The position numbers were made by a program, and so were the translations under genes. A stretch of DNA of 64,000 nucleotides, taken from positions 124,001 to 188,000 of the forward strand of contig JACKJC010000002.1 in assembly GCA_020638195.1 (NCBI GenBank), read 5' to 3'. Under the pieces are notes generated by a model. The model saw only the letters and a list, made by a program, of their open reading frames with translations, had not been told where the DNA came from and made no database searches. Shown piece after piece: positions 58,649-64,000 of the stretch. The stretch's first letter is position 1. Each line of letters begins with the position of its first letter. The DNA is from Methylobacteriaceae bacterium. GTDB taxonomy: Bacteria > Pseudomonadota > Alphaproteobacteria > Rhizobiales > Beijerinckiaceae.

Positions 58649-60701
58649 TGACGCCTCCGCGTGAAATCTGCTCGCGCGCAGCCTGCCGCGCGGCGCGGGC
58701 CTTCAACCCCAGGCAGACGTGCGGGTCGTGGTAGAGCGACTGACAGTTGAGGCAATAGATGCACTCGTTCGGGCTGATCGCGCCAGACGGATGGATCGCG
58801 CCGACGGGGCAATGCACGGCGCATTGCCGGCATTCCCGACCGCATTGCGGACGACGCTTCAGCCATTCGAACATGCGCATGCGCGCGGGGATGGCGAGCG
58901 CGGCGCCGAGCGGACAGAGATAGCGGCAGTAGAACCTGCGCACGAACAGGCCGGCGGCAAGCAGCGCGAGGGCGAATGCGACGAACGGCCAGGCGCGCGC
59001 GAAATGCAACGCCACAACCGTCTTGAACGGTTCGGCTTCCGCGGCCATGAAGGCCATCTTCATGTCGTTCAGAGACAGCGCGAAGATCGCGAGAAAGACG
59101 AGATACTTCACGATCCACAAGCGCTCATGCACCCCCCATGGCACGTCGAATTGCGGAACGCGCAGACGGCGCGCGGCTTCGTTCAGCAATTCCTGCAAGG
59201 CCCCGAACGGGCAGAGCCAGCCGCAGAAGACGCCGCGCCCCCAGAACAGCATGGCGACGGCGACGAAACCCCAGAGCAGGAAAATCAGGGGATCGAGCAG
59301 GAAGAACGACCATTGGAAGTTCGTTCGCAAGGCATGCGCGAAGGTGACGACATGCACGACCGATAGCTGCGCTCGCGCGAAAAGCCCTATGAACACGAGC
59401 GTCGCGGCCATGAAGGCGATGCGGGTGGCCTTGTAGAGCCTCGGTCGCGCCGCGAGTTGATCCTGAAACAGGAGAATCAGAACGAGCGCTCCGAGCAGGA
59501 CGAGCAGCGCGCCGATTTCGTAACGCCGCTCGCGCCATGCCCTTTCCCAGAGCGCCTCCTCGCCGGCGGCCGACGCTTCCTGCGACGGACGCGCGACATA
59601 GTCTGAGGGGACAACATAGGGGACGTCGAAGGTCTGCGCCGATTCCGCGCCGTCCGCGGTCCTGCGCACCGCGAGAACCTGAAGACGCCAGGGTTTGGTG
59701 GCGTCGAAGCCCGATGCGTGCGGCACCACGAAGATCGCGCGTTCGCGCAACTCGGGGGCATATTCGGCCTCGACCTTGGCAAACGCATGATGCATGTCGC
59801 GTGTCAGGCGAATGGTGCGTGTGTCCTGAACGATAGCAAGCCGTTCGAACACGCCGGTCTCCCGCCATTGCGCGCCCTTGATCGACAAGAGCCCGTTCGC
59901 TCCGACCATGACGAGATCGTCCTGCGGACCAGCCGTGGACACGATCTGCTCGTAATGCTTTCGCCCGATGAGGTGAACGCCGATGCCGGCCGGCGTCGCG
60001 AGCGCGACGAAGACCTCGAGCAGCGGCTGATCGCGCGCTTCGCCGCTGGCGCTGCCCGCCACCATCTCGGACGCGCTGATCTTGCGTTCGACGATCGCGC
60101 CGGCCGCGATCAACGTGCGCCAGTCGCCCTGCTCGTATTTGTCGCGCAGAAGCCGACTTCCTCCGCCGAGGCGCCCCGAAATACGCGCTGCCTTGCGCGC
60201 CGCGCGAATGACGGAATCACGCAGGACATTCGACGAGATGGTCGCGCCGGCGATGTGATCGACGCCCTTCGCGCCGTCGGCGGCGGCGACGCGTTTCAGA
60301 GATTTGATGTCCAGCCCGGACTGGCCGGCTACGAGTTCCTGCAATTGCTCCGGCCGCAGACCGATGACGAGCAGCGGCTCGGTCTGGCGCACGAGCCGCG
60401 CGGCGCCGACGACGAGCGAAGGATCGAGCGTCGCCCAGATATCGATCGGCTGGCCGGAATAGCCGACGGATTTGATGAGGTCCCATGTCGAAAAGGCGAG
60501 GCCGACGTAGGCCCCCTCACGCCAGGCCTCGATGATTGCGCCCTCGTCGGTCTTGCGATCCCGCAGTTCCGCGTTCGCGCCGAACTGCTCGCGCGCATAG
60601 GCGCGAAGATCGGCCGGCGCGGCCCGCGCCATACCGGACGGCAAACTGGCGATTGCGCATAGCGCGACGACGCAGATGCGCAGCAAGCGGACGGCGATCA
60701 T
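58641..60701 (-). CDS. nirI: NirI, NosR-like flavo-polyferredoxin membrane protein
   Basis: A 686-residue protein. Signal peptide; periplasmic FMN-binding domain with flavinylation motif AGATISS (Thr154); about six membrane helices (from ~395) with CGWLCPFGA and CRYLCPLGAA motifs; C-terminal cytoplasmic [4Fe-4S] pair (CGRECRQCAVHCP and CIYCLNC..., about 620-663). NirI is needed for nirS expression or NirS function in Paracoccus. Divergent from nirS. Confidence 0.87.
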   Translation of the reverse strand: MIAVRLLRICVVALCAIASLPSGMARAAPADLRAYAREQFGANAELRDRKTDEGAIIEAWREGAYVGLAFSTWDLIKSVGYSGQPIDIWATLDPSLVVGAARLVRQTEPLLVIGLRPEQLQELVAGQSGLDIKSLKRVAAADGAKGVDHIAGATISSNVLRDSVIRAARKAARISGRLGGGSRLLRDKYEQGDWRTLIAAGAIVERKISASEMVAGSASGEARDQPLLEVFVALATPAGIGVHLIGRKHYEQIVSTAGPQDDLVMVGANGLLSIKGAQWRETGVFERLAIVQDTRTIRLTRDMHHAFAKVEAEYAPELRERAIFVVPHASGFDATKPWRLQVLAVRRTADGAESAQTFDVPYVVPSDYVARPSQEASAAGEEALWERAWRERRYEIGALLVLLGALVLILLFQDQLAARPRLYKATRIAFMAATLVFIGLFARAQLSVVHVVTFAHALRTNFQWSFFLLDPLIFLLWGFVAVAMLFWGRGVFCGWLCPFGALQELLNEAARRLRVPQFDVPWGVHERLWIVKYLVFLAIFALSLNDMKMAFMAAEAEPFKTVVALHFARAWPFVAFALALLAAGLFVRRFYCRYLCPLGAALAIPARMRMFEWLKRRPQCGRECRQCAVHCPVGAIHPSGAISPNECIYCLNCQSLYHDPHVCLGLKARAARQAAREQISRGGVNG

Positions 60702-60746
60702 CCCGGATCCTTCCTGTCCGATAAATCCGACGCAACGGATTGCGTC

Positions 60747-60766
60747 GCCTTGACAATCGTCAAGGC
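60747..60766. promoter_or_regulatory. Shared FNR/NNR palindrome between nirI and nirS
   Basis: GCCTTGACAATCGTCAAGGC is a perfect 8-base-arm palindrome containing TTGAC-N4-GTCAA. Centred 56 bases before nirI and 95 before nirS, it could activate both. Confidence 0.85.
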
Positions 60767-60851
60767 GCAGACACGTCGCGCCTATCCAATGTCAAGGCGA
60801 CAGCCGGTCGAGGCGGGTTACGCACCAACGCCACCGAGAGGAGGGTGTGAC

Positions 60852-62648
60852 ATGACTGAGATGAAAAGAAGGTTGGGGCGGCTCGGATTTCTCGGCGCGG
60901 CGGCATTGCTCGCTGCGACGGCGATCACGCCGCTGGCGAACGCACAACAGGCGCAGGCGCCCGCCGCAGCTCCCGCCGCCAAGGCGCCGGGAGATCATGG
61001 CGACAAGAGCGGCATTCCGCCCTACGTGCCGAGCCTCAACACGATGAACGCGGACAAGATGGAGCAACCGGGCCAGAAACCAGGCGATCCGAAATTGTCG
61101 GCGGAAGAATTCGCCTCCGCGAACAAGATCTACTTCGAGCGTTGCGCGGGCTGTCACGGCGTGCTGCGCAAGGGCGCCACCGGCAAGCCGCTGACAACCA
61201 ACCTGACGAAGGCGAAGGGCTTCGAATATCTGCGCGACTTCATCACCTATGGTTCGCCCGCCGGCATGCCGAACTGGGGCACCTCGGGCGATCTGTCGAA
61301 AGAGCAGGTCGACCTGATGGCGCGTTATCTCCTCAACGAGCCGGCGACCCCGCCGGAATTCGGCATGAAGGAGATGAAGGCCACGTGGAAGGTGATCGTT
61401 CCGGTCGCCCAGCGGCCGAAGAAGAAGATGAACGACATCGATCTCGACAATGTCTTCTCGGTGACGCTGCGCGACACCGGCGAGGTCGCGCTGATCGACG
61501 GCAATTCGAAGAAGATCGTGACGCGAATCAAGACCGGCTACGCGGTCCATATCTCGCGCATCTCAGCCTCGGGCCGTTACCTCTACGTGATCGGGCGCGA
61601 CGGCAAGGTCGATCTCATCGATCTGTGGATGCCGACGCCGGCGACGGTCGCCGAAGTCAAGATCGGCGCGGAAGCGCGTTCGGTCGACACCTCCAAGTTC
61701 AAGGGCTTCGAGGACAAGCTGGCGATCGCGGGCGCCTACTGGCCGCCGCAATACGTCATCATGGACGGACCGACGCTCGAGCCGCTCAAGATCGTCTCGA
61801 CGCGCGGCATGACCTACGACACGATGGAATACCATCCCGAACCGCGCGTGGCGGGCATCTTCGCCTCGCACTATTCGCCGGAATGGTACGTCAACGTGAA
61901 GGAGCGCGGCGTCATCGACGCGATCGACTATTCCGACATCGTGCAGCTGAAGGTGCGGTCGATCCCGTCAGAACGCTTCCTGCATGACGGCGGCTTCGAC
62001 AAGACCGGTCGCTATCTGCTGGTCGCGGCCAATGCGCGCAACAAGGTCGGAATCATCGACACCAAGACCGGGCGTCTGGTGAAGGTCATCGAATCCGGCG
62101 GCAAGACGCCGCACCCGGGTCGTGGCGCCAACATCATGCATCCGAAATACGGACCGGTGTGGGTGACGTCGCATCTGGGCGACGAATGGGTGTCCTTCAT
62201 CGGCACCGATCCCGACAAGCATCCGCAATATGCCTGGAAGGTCGTGCAGAAGGTGGAAGGCCAAGGAGGCGGCTCGCTATTCGTGAAGTCGCATCCGAAG
62301 TCGGCGCATCTCTACGTCGATACGCCACTCAATCCGGAAGCCGACACGTCGTCGAGCGTCGCGGTGTTCAACATCGCGGATCTCGCGCAGGACAAGCCCA
62401 AGTACAAGGTCCTGCCGATCGGCGAATGGTCCGGGATAACCCAGGGCCAGCGTCGCGTCGTCCAGCCCGAGTACAATAAGGACGGATCGGAAATCTGGTT
62501 CTCCGTCTGGAATGGCAAGACCCAGGAATCGGCTGTTGTCGTCGTCGACGACAAGACGCTGAAACTGAAGTCGGTGATCAAGGATCCGGCGCTGATCACG
62601 CCGACCGGCAAGTTCAACGTCTACAACACCCGCAAGGACATCTACTGA
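60852..62648 (+). CDS. nirS: Cytochrome cd1 nitrite reductase NirS
   Basis: A 598-residue periplasmic enzyme that reduces nitrite to NO. Sec signal peptide (cut near ANAQ), heme c site CAGCHGV (98-104), then an eight-bladed d1 propeller with TGYAVHIS (His233, proximal-ligand place) and conserved histidines in FASHYSPEW (340) and RFLHDGGFD (378). GAGGAGGG lies seven bases before ATG 60852. Heads nirSECF. Confidence 0.97.
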   Translation: MTEMKRRLGRLGFLGAAALLAATAITPLANAQQAQAPAAAPAAKAPGDHGDKSGIPPYVPSLNTMNADKMEQPGQKPGDPKLSAEEFASANKIYFERCAGCHGVLRKGATGKPLTTNLTKAKGFEYLRDFITYGSPAGMPNWGTSGDLSKEQVDLMARYLLNEPATPPEFGMKEMKATWKVIVPVAQRPKKKMNDIDLDNVFSVTLRDTGEVALIDGNSKKIVTRIKTGYAVHISRISASGRYLYVIGRDGKVDLIDLWMPTPATVAEVKIGAEARSVDTSKFKGFEDKLAIAGAYWPPQYVIMDGPTLEPLKIVSTRGMTYDTMEYHPEPRVAGIFASHYSPEWYVNVKERGVIDAIDYSDIVQLKVRSIPSERFLHDGGFDKTGRYLLVAANARNKVGIIDTKTGRLVKVIESGGKTPHPGRGANIMHPKYGPVWVTSHLGDEWVSFIGTDPDKHPQYAWKVVQKVEGQGGGSLFVKSHPKSAHLYVDTPLNPEADTSSSVAVFNIADLAQDKPKYKVLPIGEWSGITQGQRRVVQPEYNKDGSEIWFSVWNGKTQESAVVVVDDKTLKLKSVIKDPALITPTGKFNVYNTRKDIY

Positions 62649-62655
62649 AACCGCG

Positions 62656-62679
62656 GGCGGCGGGGTTCGCCCCGCCGCC
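62656..62679 (+). promoter_or_regulatory. Perfect 10-bp stem-loop between nirS and nirE
   Basis: GGCGGCGGGG, loop TTCG, CCCCGCCGCC. No T-run follows, so not an intrinsic terminator; more like an RNA stabiliser or processing barrier that raises nirS over the synthesis genes. Confidence 0.7.
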
Positions 62680-62700
62680 TCGCTTTCGGGATGCATCGCC

Positions 62701-63460
<760 letters not shown>

Positions 63461-63474
<14 letters not shown>

Positions 63475-63772
63475 ACTCGCGCTGATAGCCACGCTCTCGT
63501 GCGCGATCACGCCGGCGTTCTCGGCGGATCGCTCGCGTGAATTGACCGCGCTCGTGCGAGAGGATTGCGGATCCTGCCACGGGATGACGCTGAAGGGCGG
63601 GCTCGGCGCGCCGCTGACGCCACACGATCTCGCCGAGAAGGACGCGATGTCGCTTGCGGCGATCATTCTGGACGGCGTTCCCGGTACGCCCATGCCGCCT
63701 TGGCGCGGATTGATCAGTGAAGCCGACGCACGCTGGATCGCCGAAAAGTTGAAGCAAGGGTTCCCGCAATGA
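63461..63772 (+). CDS. nirC: NirC, small periplasmic cytochrome c
   Basis: A 103-residue secreted cytochrome (signal ending PAFS) with heme site CGSCHGM and the Met line PGTPMPPWRG. NirC donates electrons in NirS maturation or catalysis. Start at 63461 or 63458; ends in ATGA overlap with nirF. Confidence 0.9.
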
Positions 63773-64000
63773 ACAGGCGCTCATTCCTCACGGCTTCCGT
63801 CGCGGCGGGGTTGGCGACGCCGGCGCTTGCCGCCGACGGCGCGGCGCCCTGCGCGCCGACCCGCGGCACTGGCGACCTCGGCCTCATCATCGAGCGCGCG
63901 ACCGGTTCGGTTCTGATCGTCGATACCACGACACGCGCCGTCGTTTCGCGAATCGATGGCTTGGGCGATCTCTCGCATGCGACCGCCGTTTTCGGCCCGA
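63769..64000 (+). CDS. nirF: NirF, heme d1 synthesis protein (N-terminal part)
   Basis: Only 77 codons are in the window. A twin-arginine signal (NRRSFLTASVAAGLATPALA) is followed by GTGDLGLIIERATGSVLIVDT, the first propeller strand of NirF. NirF acts in the late, periplasmic steps of heme d1 synthesis. Position after nirC fits nirSECF. Runs off the right edge. Confidence 0.9.
   Translation, partial: MNRRSFLTASVAAGLATPALAADGAAPCAPTRGTGDLGLIIERATGSVLIVDTTTRAVVSRIDGLGDLSHATAVFGP

Noticed and set aside
58641..60701. Naming this pair NosR/NosX of nitrous oxide reduction
   Set aside because: No nosZ nearby, and the order X-I-S-E-C-F matches the Paracoccus nir locus.

Overview
The window is chromosomal DNA from a GC-rich Alphaproteobacterium, most likely of the order Hyphomicrobiales (Rhizobiales); the genus cannot be fixed. 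The reasons are the high GC with tightly packed overlapping genes, an Irr-type iron-box palindrome, several Rhizobiales-style palindromic intergenic repeats, a protocatechuate 4,5-cleavage dioxygenase pair, and a denitrification cluster in the Paracoccus order nirX-nirI-nirS-nirE-nirC-nirF. No tRNA, rRNA, CRISPR array, transposase or integrase was seen.

Region 1 (1-6.4 kb) reads leftward: an AtuA-type gene broken by an in-frame TAA, its small AtuA-like partner, an SDR, a run of five tiny-to-medium membrane/redox genes coupled by 1-4 base overlaps (including a ferric-reductase-like membrane protein fused to a Rieske domain), a fatty-acid desaturase and an enoyl-CoA hydratase cut by the window edge. 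Region 2 (6.6-11 kb) holds a carboxymuconolactone decarboxylase-family gene, then an iron-box palindrome, a rubrerythrin, a heterodisulfide-reductase-like Fe-S protein, a DUF3501 protein and a YeeE/YedE sulfur transporter. Region 3 (11-32 kb) is ordinary metabolism: SDRs, acyl-CoA dehydrogenases, CobW GTPase, amidohydrolase, IlvD, DTW tRNA-modifying enzyme, FkbM methyltransferase, MFS pump and amidase. It also has a small AT-richer islet with a YafQ/DinJ toxin-antitoxin pair.

Region 4 (32-39 kb) has an FNR/FixK-type regulator, cytochrome c maturation genes ccmG-ccmI-ccmF (ccmE and ccmH absent), and a LysR regulator divergent from a LigA/LigB extradiol dioxygenase. Region 5 (39.4-43.3 kb) is a complete two-gene Hen1-Pnkp RNA repair operon, with an unusual repeat-rich promoter region and about 650 bp without a recognisable gene beyond it.

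Region 6 (44-64 kb) is a denitrification block: napFDAGHBC (nitrate to nitrite), cytochrome c-norEFCBQD-nnrS (NO to N2O), and nirXI divergent from nirSECF (nitrite to NO, plus heme d1 synthesis). No nosZ is present. Near-perfect TTGA-N6-TCAA boxes stand before napF, before the cytochrome c gene and between nirI and nirS, and weaker ones before ccmI, norC, the GGDEF-EAL gene and the FNR-type gene itself. Together with the FNR-type recognition helix at 32 kb, this suggests one oxygen/NO-responsive regulon covering respiration and cytochrome c assembly; the regulator-to-site links are inference.

Five copies of a ~100 bp double-palindrome repeat and several other repeat families sit at gene ends throughout the first 31 kb and are not seen in the denitrification block.
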